Positions 21,708 through 31,527 of a DNA stretch of 64,000 nt are shown piece by piece. The notes under the pieces were generated by a model. That model saw only the letters and a list, made by a program, of their open reading frames with translations, made no database searches and was not told where the DNA came from. The position numbers and the translations under genes are program-made. Origin of the DNA: Actinomycetes bacterium (GTDB lineage Bacteria; Actinomycetota; Coriobacteriia; Coriobacteriales; Eggerthellaceae). The stretch covers positions 45,822 to 109,821 of the forward strand of contig JAEZDJ010000030.1 of the NCBI GenBank assembly GCA_023429565.1, written 5' to 3'. Numbering within the stretch: position 1 is the first letter of the stretch; each line of letters begins with the position of its first letter.

Positions 21708-24617
21708 GTGGATCAGAGGCAATCTTTGGCACCGGACTGCCGTCCGGGCGAGACGCGTTCGAGCGAGCCCTCTCCTGAGGGTTTGCATTCGGGGAAGCGT
21801 CGTTCTGAAAACTCACCTCAGGCAAATCCGCGTTTTGAAGGGTCGGAACACACGATGGCGAATTCCGGAGCTGCGCCCGCCGAGGAAAGGGGCCAGAAAG
21901 ATTCTTGCCCAGATGTTTCCTGTCAAAGAGGACTCTCCACGGGATGCCCTGAAGTCGGAGGGCCGCGCTATGTGCTCGCCTTTGACACGGCAAACGAGGT
22001 CATTGCCATTGGCGTGGGGATCGCCGATGCGTCGTGCTGCTCCATCGAGATGGTGGCGTCTGCCGAAGTCGCTGCTCACCGCGCATCGAACACCCAGCTG
22101 CTTCCCCGCATCGATGCCCTGCTGTCGTCGCATGGCATCGCGCGAGGCGACATCGCCTGCGTTGTCTGCGGACGGGGGCCGGGGTCGTTCACGGGTGTGC
22201 GCATAGCCATGGCCACGGCAAAGGGCATGGCATCGGCGCTGGAGGTTGGACTCATCGGCGTGTCCTCGCTTGACGCAGTGGCTTGGAACGCCCATGCTGC
22301 GGGCGTTCGAGGGGACCTTGCCGTCATTGCCGATGCCATGCGCAAGGAAGTGTATCCGGTTCGCTACGTTTTGGAGGACGGGGATGTTCGGCGGCTTGGG
22401 CCAGACCGTGTTGTGAAGGCCGAAGCGGAGGTCGAGGAACTTGCTGAGCCGACGACTCTTGCGCGACCGGGAAGCAGGGAGCGGCAGGCACCTGCTCGCT
22501 CCGAGGCCGTGCTCTTGCTGACCGGCGACGCCCTGGGCAAATACGGGCATCTGTTCAAGCCGTATGGCTCGTTTCTCGACGAGGCGCTCTGGACGCCGAC
22601 GGGCCGGGGGTTACTGCTTGCCGTCGAGGCGGCATGGCGTGAGGGAGCGGCCGATCCGTTCGATGCCCGGCGACATGACCCGGCGTTCGCCTTGCCCGTG
22701 TACACTCGGCTCTCGGACGCCGAGGAGAACGAGCGCATCCGCCTGTCGAAGAATGATCCGAAGAATCTGGAGGCCGGGGTTCAGGACGTGGCACTGCGTC
22801 GCGACCAGCGGGCGCGTCTGCACGACACCGCCATTCTGAACGCACGGCCCGCCGTCGACGGGCTGGTGTACAAGCCCTTGGACGCTGCGCATGCGAGCGC
22901 GGTCGCTCGGCTTGAGGAACAGGTCATGGGAAGCGATGCCTGGAGCGAGGCCCTCGTCGCCGACGAGTTGCCTCGAGGCGACCGGACATGGTGGGCTGCC
23001 TTTGACGGAGACGTCCTGGTCGGCTACGCCGGTGGCTGGGTCGTCGACGGGCAGGTTCAGATTTTGAAGGTGGGGGTTGGCCCAGCGCATCGTCGGCGTG
23101 GCATCGCGCGTGGGCTGTTGGCCCGCGTCGCCGCTGACGCGCGCGATCTGGGTGCGTCGACCTGCTCGCTCGAGGTCCGCGTGGGCAACGTCGACGCCCG
23201 GTCCTTGTACGAGGCGCTGGGCTTCCGCACCCTTGGCAAGCGTCCTCGCTATTATTCCGACGGCGAAGACGCCCTCATCATGGAGGGCCCCCTTCCTGTT
23301 TCTGCGCATGACGTGGCAGGCATGGAGCTCCAGGTTGACGAGGCTCGGGATGCGGCGGCTTTCTCTGCAGCCGCGACCGCGGGGGCATCGGGGGACTCCG
23401 AGGCGTTGCTGGCATCGAACCCGCCTGCTCGACTGAGCGGCGGATCCGCTTCTGCGCCAATGGCGCGCACGGATGCCCCACGCGGGGCATCCGTTCCGGA
23501 TGACGGCTCCGCACAGGCGTCAACGTCCAGCGCGACGGCTCATTTGTCTTCGCCAGCAGATGCAAGCGCCTCCATGACGCATCCCCTTGTCTTTGCCATC
23601 GAGTCGTCATGCGATGAAACGGCCGCTGCCCTTGTGGATGGCACGGGATCCCTCGCTGCCGATGTCGTCGCATCGCAGATAGACTTCCATGCGCGTTTTG
23701 GCGGAGTCGTGCCCGAAATCGCCAGCCGCAAGCATGTGGAGGCCATTTGCGGGGTGTGCGACGAGTGCTTTGACGTCGCAGCGAAAAACCTGGGGGTTTC
23801 GCAGCTTGCATGGCGCGACCTCGATGCGGTTGCGGTGACGTACGCCCCCGGGCTCATGGGGGCCCTCGTCGTCGGCGTCGCGTTTGCCAAAGGGGCGGCA
23901 TGGGGCGCGGACAAGCCCTTCATCGGCGTGCATCACCTGGAGGGCCATCTCTATGCGAACAAGCTCGGCGAGCCGGGCTTCGTCCCGCCTGCGGTGGTTT
24001 CGCTCGTGTCAGGTGGCAATACCCTGCTGGTCCATATGAAGGATTGGGGAGAGTACGAAACGCTTGGATCCACCATCGACGATGCGGTGGGCGAAGCGTT
24101 TGACAAGGTCGCAAAGGCGTTGGGTCTTGGATATCCGGGAGGTCCCGTCATCTCGCGGTTCGCTGCGGAGGGTGACCCCCGCGCCATTCCCTTTCCCCGC
24201 GCCATGATGCACTCCGGAGACCTTCGCTTCTCTCTGTCGGGGCTCAAGACGGCGGTCGTCACCTACATCAACCGCGAGCGGGATGCGGGCCGCGAGCTGA
24301 ATGTTCCCGACATAGCCGCCAGCTTCCAGCAGGCAGTCGTTGACGTTCAGGTGAAGAAGGCGGAAGCCGCCCTTCGAAAAACGGGTGCACCGACCTTTTG
24401 CCTGGGAGGCGGCGTCGCCGCCAATCCCGTCCTGCGTGCTGCCTACAAGGAGATGTGTTCGCGTTTGGGGGTGCGCCTGGTCATGCCTCCCCTGAGTGCT
24501 TGCGGTGACAATGCTGGCATGATTGCCCTGGTGGCTCTGGACCGGTATCGTCAAGGAAGGTTCTTTGGCCTCGACGCCGACGCGCTGGCCCATGCGGATC
24601 TCGACAAGCCGTACTGA
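21708..24617 (+). CDS. tsaB-rimI-tsaD: Fused TsaB - RimI acetyltransferase - TsaD protein
   Basis: This 969-aa single frame carries three enzymes. Residues about 88-340 are TsaB (YVLAFDTANEVIAIGVG, VCGRGPGSFTGVRIAMATAKGMASAL). Residues about 385-520 are a RimI-type GNAT (KVGVGPAHRRRGIARGLL, NVDARSLYEALGFRTLGKRPRYY). A linker of roughly 95 residues rich in Ala/Ser follows, then TsaD from Met623 (FAIESSCDETAAALVDG; metal motif HLEGH, His743 and His747; NPVLRAAYKEM). TsaB-TsaD makes t6A37 in tRNAs; RimI acetylates the N-terminus of S18. GTG 21708 starts 4 bases after tsaE. The first ~85 residues are low-complexity; ATG 21855 could be an alternative start. Confidence 0.95.
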   Translation: MDQRQSLAPDCRPGETRSSEPSPEGLHSGKRRSENSPQANPRFEGSEHTMANSGAAPAEERGQKDSCPDVSCQRGLSTGCPEVGGPRYVLAFDTANEVIAIGVGIADASCCSIEMVASAEVAAHRASNTQLLPRIDALLSSHGIARGDIACVVCGRGPGSFTGVRIAMATAKGMASALEVGLIGVSSLDAVAWNAHAAGVRGDLAVIADAMRKEVYPVRYVLEDGDVRRLGPDRVVKAEAEVEELAEPTTLARPGSRERQAPARSEAVLLLTGDALGKYGHLFKPYGSFLDEALWTPTGRGLLLAVEAAWREGAADPFDARRHDPAFALPVYTRLSDAEENERIRLSKNDPKNLEAGVQDVALRRDQRARLHDTAILNARPAVDGLVYKPLDAAHASAVARLEEQVMGSDAWSEALVADELPRGDRTWWAAFDGDVLVGYAGGWVVDGQVQILKVGVGPAHRRRGIARGLLARVAADARDLGASTCSLEVRVGNVDARSLYEALGFRTLGKRPRYYSDGEDALIMEGPLPVSAHDVAGMELQVDEARDAAAFSAAATAGASGDSEALLASNPPARLSGGSASAPMARTDAPRGASVPDDGSAQASTSSATAHLSSPADASASMTHPLVFAIESSCDETAAALVDGTGSLAADVVASQIDFHARFGGVVPEIASRKHVEAICGVCDECFDVAAKNLGVSQLAWRDLDAVAVTYAPGLMGALVVGVAFAKGAAWGADKPFIGVHHLEGHLYANKLGEPGFVPPAVVSLVSGGNTLLVHMKDWGEYETLGSTIDDAVGEAFDKVAKALGLGYPGGPVISRFAAEGDPRAIPFPRAMMHSGDLRFSLSGLKTAVVTYINRERDAGRELNVPDIAASFQQAVVDVQVKKAEAALRKTGAPTFCLGGGVAANPVLRAAYKEMCSRLGVRLVMPPLSACGDNAGMIALVALDRYRQGRFFGLDADALAHADLDKPY

Positions 24618-24624
24618 GCGGCAT

Positions 24625-24651
24625 CCTTCCTCCGATGACGTCAGAGGAAGG
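24625..24651. terminator. Hairpin between convergent tsaD-fusion and MFS genes
   Basis: An 8-bp perfect stem, 24625-24632 with 24644-24651, fills the 36-base gap between convergent stops. There is no U-run on the plus strand. It is a plausible bidirectional terminator. Confidence 0.5.
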
Positions 24652-24653
24652 GT

Positions 24654-26174
24654 TCAGGACCGGCTGGTTTGGCGGGGTGGCCGCGGGTCTTCTTTCGGAT
24701 ACCAGCGCCATGCCACGACATACGAAAGGGCTATGCATGCCATGACGCAACCGATGGTGACCGAGAATCCCGCCCGATCGTTGACGACGCCCCACAGGGC
24801 AGAACTGAGCCCGATGCCGATGTCGCTTGCCAGCAAGAAGAGGGCATTGGCGGCACCCCAACGCTCAGGACGGGTGTTCTTGACTGCAACCGATTGGTTG
24901 AGCGGAAGGCTGATACCCATGCAGATTCCATATAGCAGGCCGGACAGGTAATACAGCGCGCTGGCGTGTGGGGCCGCAAGCAGCAGCGCAAACGCCGCCA
25001 GACCTGAGACGACTGAAACGGCGAACACGTGCAGGGGGGCGATGCGGTCCATGAAGGATCTTGACTTCAGGCGCACGACAATCATGCTGGCGGCTGAGAG
25101 GGTGAAGAACAGCCCCGCGTTCTCCAGCCCCAGAGAGGAGCCATACAGCCCGACGAAGAAGATGCCGAACCCGAATGCCGGGCTGAGGACCAGCATGGGC
25201 AGCGTTCCCGGCAGGGCGCTCGGCTCGAGAAAACGAGTTATGAAAGTGGAGGCCCTCTTGCTTCCGAAACGTCTCTCTTCCGCCGCGCGGGCGCCCTCCC
25301 TGCCCGCTTTCGCCTCGGGCGAATGGAGGAAATCCCCGTCTTGCTTCCTGCATTGCCCTTGGTTCTGCGCGTCTCGTTCGAGACGCAGGCGATAGGTGGA
25401 CCTTGGAGAGAGCTTGCTCGGATCATGCTCATAGCGACACCCTGCGGTCAGCGCGACGCCCAATGCCGCGATGGCGAACAGCCCTCGATAGAGATTTTCG
25501 GAAGGGTCGGTGTCGACGAGAAAGAGCGCGAGGGCGGGGCCAACGGACAGGGCCACCGCTTGGCCGAGGCCATAGTATCCGATGCCTTCCCCCAGGCGAG
25601 ACAGCGGCAGAACGTCCGCTGCCGCCGTGGCCGCGGCTGTTGTCGTCGCGGAAAACCCGATGCCCTGCACCACGCGGCATGCGACGAATACGGCAGGGTC
25701 GGCGGTTATTGCGGGGGCGACGGTGCCGACGGCGAGCAGCGCCATGCCGCAGAACATGACGCGAAACCGACCGGATTGGTCGATGATGGGACCGGAAACG
25801 AGGCGCGCCACGGCGGCGGCTGCGGAAAACATCGCGGCGAGCATGCCGGCAAACGTGGCGGCATCGCCCGCTTTGGCCAGGTATACCGATGTGCCCGAGT
25901 TGAGTCCCTGTCCAACCATGAAGCAGCACAGGGCTGTCGCCACAATGAGGGCGAACAGGGGTGTCCAGAGGGGGTCTTTGCCTGAACCCCCAGCCTGCAC
26001 GCCCTCCCGTGCGGAGGGGCGTGCAGGATCGTGCCCCGTCCTTTCGGGGGAAGTGGAGGACGAGTCGGGTCGCCCCTCTGTCCTGTTGCCCAAGGGCAGG
26101 GGCGGCGGCTTGCTCGACGGCGTGTCCTCGGCAGTCATGGGTAATGGAGTGGCCATGGACTCATCGTACGGCAT
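24654..26174 (-). CDS. MFS transporter
   Basis: The 506-aa protein has about 12 membrane helices. A long proline/charged cytoplasmic N-tail (about 70 residues) precedes helix 1 (PLFALIVATALCCFMVGQGL), and an unusually long charged loop separates the two six-helix halves (KLSPRSTYRLRLERDAQNQ...). The A-motif-like region near helix 2-3 reads RLVSGPIIDQSGRFRVMF, typical of drug/sugar-phosphate MFS proteins. GGCGGAGG precedes ATG 26174; an in-frame ATG lies at 26156. The substrate is unknown. It is divergent from kdpB and convergent with the t6A genes. Confidence 0.9.
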   Translation of the reverse strand: MPYDESMATPLPMTAEDTPSSKPPPLPLGNRTEGRPDSSSTSPERTGHDPARPSAREGVQAGGSGKDPLWTPLFALIVATALCCFMVGQGLNSGTSVYLAKAGDAATFAGMLAAMFSAAAAVARLVSGPIIDQSGRFRVMFCGMALLAVGTVAPAITADPAVFVACRVVQGIGFSATTTAAATAAADVLPLSRLGEGIGYYGLGQAVALSVGPALALFLVDTDPSENLYRGLFAIAALGVALTAGCRYEHDPSKLSPRSTYRLRLERDAQNQGQCRKQDGDFLHSPEAKAGREGARAAEERRFGSKRASTFITRFLEPSALPGTLPMLVLSPAFGFGIFFVGLYGSSLGLENAGLFFTLSAASMIVVRLKSRSFMDRIAPLHVFAVSVVSGLAAFALLLAAPHASALYYLSGLLYGICMGISLPLNQSVAVKNTRPERWGAANALFLLASDIGIGLSSALWGVVNDRAGFSVTIGCVMACIALSYVVAWRWYPKEDPRPPRQTSRS

Positions 26175-26267
26175 TGGCCTCCGCCCATCTCATACCACGA
26201 GCTCGATTTTTGCTTTCAACGGGTGGAAGTTCTTTCACGGACGCTTCCCGATTTCGCGTTTCAAATC

Positions 26268-26282
26268 TTAATGTCGCATTAA
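26268..26282. promoter_or_regulatory. 15-bp palindrome upstream of kdpB, candidate operator
   Basis: TTAATGTCGCATTAA has two 6-bp arms around TCG, in an AT-rich island of the 223-base gap between the divergent MFS and kdpB genes. It could be a regulator site. It does not match the E. coli KdpE site closely enough to assign it. Confidence 0.4.
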
Positions 26283-26397
26283 TGCCGTTGTCTCTATTCT
26301 GAACTCACTTCGGAAGACGCCCGACGCTGCTTTTCGAATGCCTCGAGAAGAAATGGCGTGACCGGGCGAGGTCGCGAGGAGATCGAGGAGAGACGCG

Positions 26398-28500
26398 ATG
26401 GCGGGAACGGCCATGGAACATGAAGACGGCAAAGCGCTCGCGCGGCGGGCTGTGCGCGGTGCCTTTGCGAGGATGTCGCCTCGCGAGCAGAGGAAGAATC
26501 CCGTCATGCTGATAGTGTGTCTGTGCGCTGTCCTGACGCTCGCCCTGTTCGCCTTCTCGCTGTTGGGGATTTCTGACTCCCAACCAGGGTTCATTCTTGT
26601 CGTCTCGCTCGTCCTGTGGGCGACGGTGCTGTTCTCGAAGTTCGCGGAGGCTTTGGCAGAAGGCCGAGGAGACCGGCAGGAGGAGACGCTTCGATCCGCG
26701 GCCCACGATGTTGACGTGCATAAACTCAACGAAGGGCTTGTGGCCAGGGGCGCTCATGTCGACGACCCGGCGACGTTCTTCCATCTTCGGGCTGACGAGG
26801 TCGATGCCGCCGCGCTAAAAAAGAAAGACCTGTTCTTTGTGGCGGCGGGAGACCAGATACCGGCTGACGGAGAAATCGTCAGGGGCGTGGCGACCGTGGA
26901 CGAGAGCGCCGTCACGGGGGAATCCGCACCGGTCATCCGAGAATCGGGCAGCGAGCATCCCTTTGTCACCGGAGGCACCATGGTGCTTTCGGACTGGCTT
27001 GTGGTGCGCGTCACCGCCGATGCCGGCACGAGCTTTCTCGACCGCATGCTTGTCCTCGTCGAGTCGGCTTCGCGCAAGAAGGCTCCGGACGAACGCGCCC
27101 TTGAGGTGCTGGTTGCCCTTCTCATGGTGGTTTTTGTGGTCGTCGTGGCGTCGCTGCTCACTTCAGGCGGCTTCCGGGCGGGCCAGTTAGGTGAGGGGGA
27201 TCTGGCGGCCTGGGCGTCGCTTGTCGCCCTGTTCGTCTGCCTGGCGCCAACCACGGTTGGCGCGCTCGTTCCGGCGGTCGGCATTGCCGGGATGCATCGG
27301 CTGAGCGAGGTCAATGTGTTGGCGAAGGACGGCCGGGCCGTCGAGGCCGCGGGGGATGTCGACGTGCTGTTGCTCGACAAGACGGGCACCGTCACGCTTG
27401 GCAATCGCCAGGCTGTCGAATTCATTCCCGTCAAGGGCGCCACTGAGCGCGAGGTGGCCAGCGCCGCGTTGGCGGCGAGCCTTTCCGACGACACACCGGA
27501 AGGACGGAGCATCGTCGCGCTTGCCCGGGAGCGATGGGGAGAAGGGGATTTCATGGTGGACGAGCTGGCTCCGATTCCCTTCACGGCGAGGACGCTCATG
27601 AGCGGGGCTGCTTGCGGCGGCCGGGAACTGTGGAAGGGAGCGCCGAGCGCCGTCATGGATTACGTCGAGTCGGGGGGAGGCGTGTGCGGCGATGCGTGCG
27701 CCCAGGCTGTCGACCGGGTTGCGCGTGCGGGCGGCACGCCGGTTCTTGTCGCACGCGACCATCGCATTCTTGGGGTCGTGTATCTGAGGGACATCGTGAA
27801 GCGCGGCATGAGGGAAAGCCTGGCCGATCTGCGGACGCTGGGCATCAAGACGGTCATGGTCACCGGAGACAATCCCTTCGCTGCTGCGGCGGTCGCGGCT
27901 GAGGCGGGCATCGACGATTTTATCGCCGGAGCGACTCCCGAGAAAAAGGTTGAGCTCATTCGTCGGTACCAGGCCGAAAATCATGTGGTTGCCATGGCGG
28001 GAGATGGCTTGAACGACGTGCCTGCGCTCGCCCAGGCGGATGTGGCGGTCGTCATGGGCAGCGGCGTGCAGGCGGCCAAGGAGGCGGGCAACCTGATCGA
28101 TCTCGACTCGTCTCCGACGAAGCTCATCGACATCGTCCATATCGGCAAGCAGCTGCTCGGGGTGAGGCGGAATCTGACGGCCTTCGCCATTGCGAACGAC
28201 CTTGCCAAGTACCTCGTCATCGTTCCCTCCCTGCTTGCGCCGCTTTATCCTCAGGTGGGCATGTTAGGGATCCTCCATTTGGCTGATCCGCGGTCCGTCA
28301 TCGTGTCTGCCGTCGTCTACAACGCAGTGGTTCTCGTGGCCTTGATCCCGCTGGCCCTGAGGGGCATGAGGCATCGTGACGCGCCTTTCCGCGCCCACCC
28401 CTCCTTCGCCCTGATGGCGTATGGCTTGGGGGGAGCCGTTCTTCCCTTTGTCGCCATAAAGCTGCTTGACGTCTTGATGGTGCTGGTAGGCGTTGCATGA
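26398..28500 (+). CDS. kdpB: Potassium-transporting P-type ATPase subunit B
   Basis: At 700 aa this is slightly longer than E. coli KdpB. P-type landmarks are the actuator TGES motif (VDESAVTGESAP), the phosphorylation site LLDKTGTVTLGNRQA with Asp327, and the hinge VAMAGDGLNDVPALAQADVAVVMGSG. The C-terminus ends with three membrane helices as in KdpB. In the KdpFABC pump, KdpB supplies ATP hydrolysis while KdpA carries K+. No kdpF, kdpA or kdpC is encoded on either side, although kdpD and kdpE follow. The missing subunits may lie elsewhere, or the locus is reduced. GAGGAGAGACGCG precedes ATG 26398. Confidence 0.95.
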   Translation: MAGTAMEHEDGKALARRAVRGAFARMSPREQRKNPVMLIVCLCAVLTLALFAFSLLGISDSQPGFILVVSLVLWATVLFSKFAEALAEGRGDRQEETLRSAAHDVDVHKLNEGLVARGAHVDDPATFFHLRADEVDAAALKKKDLFFVAAGDQIPADGEIVRGVATVDESAVTGESAPVIRESGSEHPFVTGGTMVLSDWLVVRVTADAGTSFLDRMLVLVESASRKKAPDERALEVLVALLMVVFVVVVASLLTSGGFRAGQLGEGDLAAWASLVALFVCLAPTTVGALVPAVGIAGMHRLSEVNVLAKDGRAVEAAGDVDVLLLDKTGTVTLGNRQAVEFIPVKGATEREVASAALAASLSDDTPEGRSIVALARERWGEGDFMVDELAPIPFTARTLMSGAACGGRELWKGAPSAVMDYVESGGGVCGDACAQAVDRVARAGGTPVLVARDHRILGVVYLRDIVKRGMRESLADLRTLGIKTVMVTGDNPFAAAAVAAEAGIDDFIAGATPEKKVELIRRYQAENHVVAMAGDGLNDVPALAQADVAVVMGSGVQAAKEAGNLIDLDSSPTKLIDIVHIGKQLLGVRRNLTAFAIANDLAKYLVIVPSLLAPLYPQVGMLGILHLADPRSVIVSAVVYNAVVLVALIPLALRGMRHRDAPFRAHPSFALMAYGLGGAVLPFVAIKLLDVLMVLVGVA

Positions 28501-28734
28501 GGGGTTCCGGCCTGTCCGGCAGGCGCCCGCGTTTCCGTTCCGTGCCCCTGTTGTGCGTTGGAAGGGGGACGGGCATGCGCCGGGGCGTCCCCGTTGCGCC
28601 CGTCTTGGCAAAAGAGGAGGTTGGTTGCTGCCTTGATGGTGGAACTGGCATCTCGCCGTTCCCTGCTAACGTGCTATGATGGCGACGAATGAGGGCTCGG
28701 CCCGTCCCGCTTTTATCTCTGACGCAAAGGGGGC

Positions 28735-31527
28735 ATGATGGACAGGGCGTACGATGGACCGGCGTCGCGCCATGATCCCGACGACGAGGCTTCTGGCCCT
28801 GCTCCTGCTGACGGTGACGCCATCGGTGCCGCACGTGGCACGCTCAAGATATTCTTTGGCTATGCGGCGGGTGTCGGCAAAACCTACACCATGCTCGAAC
28901 GTGCGCATGCTGCGGCGAGAGAAGGCTTCGATGTCGTTGTCGGATACATCGAGCCCCACACGCGCGTCGAGACCATGGCGCTTGTCGAAGGCCTTGAATG
29001 CGTCTCTCCGTTGGTGATCGAGCATCGTGGCATTGATTTGCGCGATCTTGACCTGGATGCCGTTCTTGCGCGCAATCCTCAGATCGTGCTCGTTGACGAG
29101 CTTGCGCACACCAATGCTCCCGGATGCCGACATCGCAAGCGCTACCAGGACATCGAGGAGCTTCTGCACGCAGGAATCAACGTTTTCACCACGGTGAACG
29201 TCCAGCATCTGGAAGGCCTGAACGACAAGATAGCCGCCATCACGAAGGTTGACGTTGCGGAACGTGTTCCCGACCACGTCTTCGACCGCGCCGATTCTGT
29301 TGAATTGGTCGACATCGAGCCCGATGAGCTGATCGATCGCCTGGAGGCGGGCAAGGTCTATCTGCCCGAGCGCGCGTCTGCGGCGTTGGCGAACTTCTTC
29401 ACGCGCAAAAACCTCACGGCGTTGCGTGAGATAGCGCTCCGTCGCATGGCCGATCGTCTGACGCGCAGGACGGAAGGTCGGGGCCCGACGCCGCATGCGG
29501 AGGCGGGGGAGGACGTGTTGGTGCGCGTGACGGCAGAAGCGGGCAGTGCCAAGGTGATACGCGCTGGGGCAAACATGGCCGAGTCGCTGCATGGGACCCT
29601 GACGGCTCTGGTGGTCGCGGCCGAGACCACGGGGCCGACCGCAGAGGAGAGCATGGGCCTGCGCCGCAACATCGATCTCGTGGAGGAATTGGGGGGTCAT
29701 GTGGTGACGTTGCATGGCGACGATGCAGCGGTGCTCATCTCTCAATATTCGGTGACTGCCGGCATCACGCATCTGGTGATTGGAGGCTCCGCATCGCGCT
29801 CGGGCCTCCTTCGGGCGCGTGACGACATCGTAAACCGTTTGATCAGGCTTTCGTATGGCGCGTCCATCACGGTAATCCCCGTCAAGGATCTGCCGGCGCG
29901 ATTCGGGACGGTGCGCGGCGTCGCGGGATTTCGGTTGACGTGGGGAGATTTTGGCAAGGCTCTCGCCGCGGTTGCCGTGGCGACGGCGCTTGGCCTTGCG
30001 CTCTCTGCCCTCGGTTTTGCCTCGTCGGTCATTCTCATGATCTACATGCTGGTCACCCTGTTGTTCGCGACGAAGGCCGAAGGCTTTTTCTACGCGGCGC
30101 TTGCCGCTCTTGGCAGCGTCCTGGCCTATAATTTTTTCCTTGCCGAGCCGCGTTTCACGTTTCATGCCTCGGGACTTTCGTACCCGGTCATCTTCGCCTT
30201 CCTGCTTGTTGGAACCTTGGTGGCCTCATCTCTTGCCATACGCATAAAGCGGCAGGCGGAGGCGACGGCCCGACGTGCCTACCGAACCGAGGTCCTGCTG
30301 GAAAGCAGCCGTGAGTTACAGGCGAGCGCGACGGTCGAGGCATGTTTCGAGACCTCGGCGACCCAGGTCATGAAGATTCTCAACCGCCCGGTGATCATGT
30401 ATCGGATGGGGGACGACGGGCGTCTGGGTGAGCCGCAGGTGAGCGATCCCTCCGGCGCCGGCGCGCTGCCGCCTGCACTCACGGCGCAGAGCGAGGCGGC
30501 CGTCGCCGCTTGGGTTGCATCCAACAACGAACGGGCAGGGGCGACGACCGACACCCTGCGCGAGGCGCGCTGCCTCTATCTGCCCATCAGGTCGAAAAAC
30601 CAGGTGTTCGGCGTGGCGGGCCTCATGGTCCAAAACGACGATGAGGACTTTGGGGCTTTTGAAAAAAACCTTCTGGTGGCCGTGCTGGCCGAATGCGGGC
30701 AAGCGGCAGAACGGATATCGTTTGCACGTGAACGTCATGAGATGCGCTTGAAGGTGGAGAAGGAGGCGCTTCGGTCGAATCTGCTGCGTGCCATATCGCA
30801 TGATGTGCGCACGCCGCTCACCAGCATCTCGGGAGATGCCGACATGCTGCTCTCTTCTTCTGCGCAGCTGACTGAAAAGCAGAAGCTCCGGATGTATCGC
30901 GACATCCGCGAGGATGCGGCCTGGCTGATCGACCTGGTGGAGAACTTGTTGTCAGTCACCCGCATCGACGAGGGGACGGTGCAGCTCACGCTGCAGCCCG
31001 AGCTGATCGGCGATGTCGTGCAGGACGCCCTGCGCCATGCCAGCAGACGCCTGGCAGACCATCACGTCTCGATCGAGGTTCCCGACGAGCTCCTCATGGC
31101 GCAGATGGATGCGCGCTTGATCATGCAAGTCATCGTCAACCTGGTCAACAACGCTGTCACCTACACGCCCAAAGGATCGAGCATCACCGTCTCTGCCGTT
31201 CGTGCGGAAGAGGGGCGCCGACCGGTAGTGCGCGTTTCCGTTGCCGACGACGGTCCCGGAGTTCCCGATGCCGACAAGGCTCGCATCTTCGACATGTTTG
31301 TCCATGCATCCATGGCGGATCAGTTGGTCGAAGGCGGCGACTCGCGTCGGGGAATGGGTTTGGGCCTTGCCCTGTGCCGTTCCATCGTGCGAGTGCACGG
31401 AGGCGAGATAACCGTGCGCGATGCCTATCCGCATGGCTGCGTGTTTTCATTTGACGTGCCGCTTGCGCACATTGACGGCCTTGAGGCAGGGGACGGGCGC
31501 AAGGCGCCTTGGCAAGGAGAAAGCTGA
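28735..31527 (+). CDS. kdpD: Osmosensitive K+ channel sensor histidine kinase KdpD
   Basis: The 930-aa protein has the full KdpD layout. The N-terminal KdpD domain has Walker A GYAAGVGKT (42-50) and LVDELAHTNAPG. A universal-stress-like domain covers about 250-370. Four closely spaced membrane helices span about 400-500 (DUF4118), followed by a GAF-like region at about 510-660. HisKA has His689 in RAISHDVRTPLTS. HATPase_c has NLVNNAVTYTPKGS and GMGLGLALC. It senses low K+ or turgor and phosphorylates KdpE. The ATG overlaps the kdpE start region at the 3' end (TGATG). A TGCTATGAT extended -10 lies about 58 bases upstream of ATG 28735, so it may be transcribed separately from kdpB. Confidence 0.96.
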   Translation: MMDRAYDGPASRHDPDDEASGPAPADGDAIGAARGTLKIFFGYAAGVGKTYTMLERAHAAAREGFDVVVGYIEPHTRVETMALVEGLECVSPLVIEHRGIDLRDLDLDAVLARNPQIVLVDELAHTNAPGCRHRKRYQDIEELLHAGINVFTTVNVQHLEGLNDKIAAITKVDVAERVPDHVFDRADSVELVDIEPDELIDRLEAGKVYLPERASAALANFFTRKNLTALREIALRRMADRLTRRTEGRGPTPHAEAGEDVLVRVTAEAGSAKVIRAGANMAESLHGTLTALVVAAETTGPTAEESMGLRRNIDLVEELGGHVVTLHGDDAAVLISQYSVTAGITHLVIGGSASRSGLLRARDDIVNRLIRLSYGASITVIPVKDLPARFGTVRGVAGFRLTWGDFGKALAAVAVATALGLALSALGFASSVILMIYMLVTLLFATKAEGFFYAALAALGSVLAYNFFLAEPRFTFHASGLSYPVIFAFLLVGTLVASSLAIRIKRQAEATARRAYRTEVLLESSRELQASATVEACFETSATQVMKILNRPVIMYRMGDDGRLGEPQVSDPSGAGALPPALTAQSEAAVAAWVASNNERAGATTDTLREARCLYLPIRSKNQVFGVAGLMVQNDDEDFGAFEKNLLVAVLAECGQAAERISFARERHEMRLKVEKEALRSNLLRAISHDVRTPLTSISGDADMLLSSSAQLTEKQKLRMYRDIREDAAWLIDLVENLLSVTRIDEGTVQLTLQPELIGDVVQDALRHASRRLADHHVSIEVPDELLMAQMDARLIMQVIVNLVNNAVTYTPKGSSITVSAVRAEEGRRPVVRVSVADDGPGVPDADKARIFDMFVHASMADQLVEGGDSRRGMGLGLALCRSIVRVHGGEITVRDAYPHGCVFSFDVPLAHIDGLEAGDGRKAPWQGES

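Noticed and set aside
28501..28734. Short frame after kdpB considered as kdpC
   Set aside because: The 60-residue product is Arg/Gly-rich without KdpC's membrane helix or conserved NPQAN-like region.
28666..30165. Minus-strand open frame of 499 codons opposite kdpD
   Set aside because: It is antisense to KdpD domains with correct motifs; no start signal.
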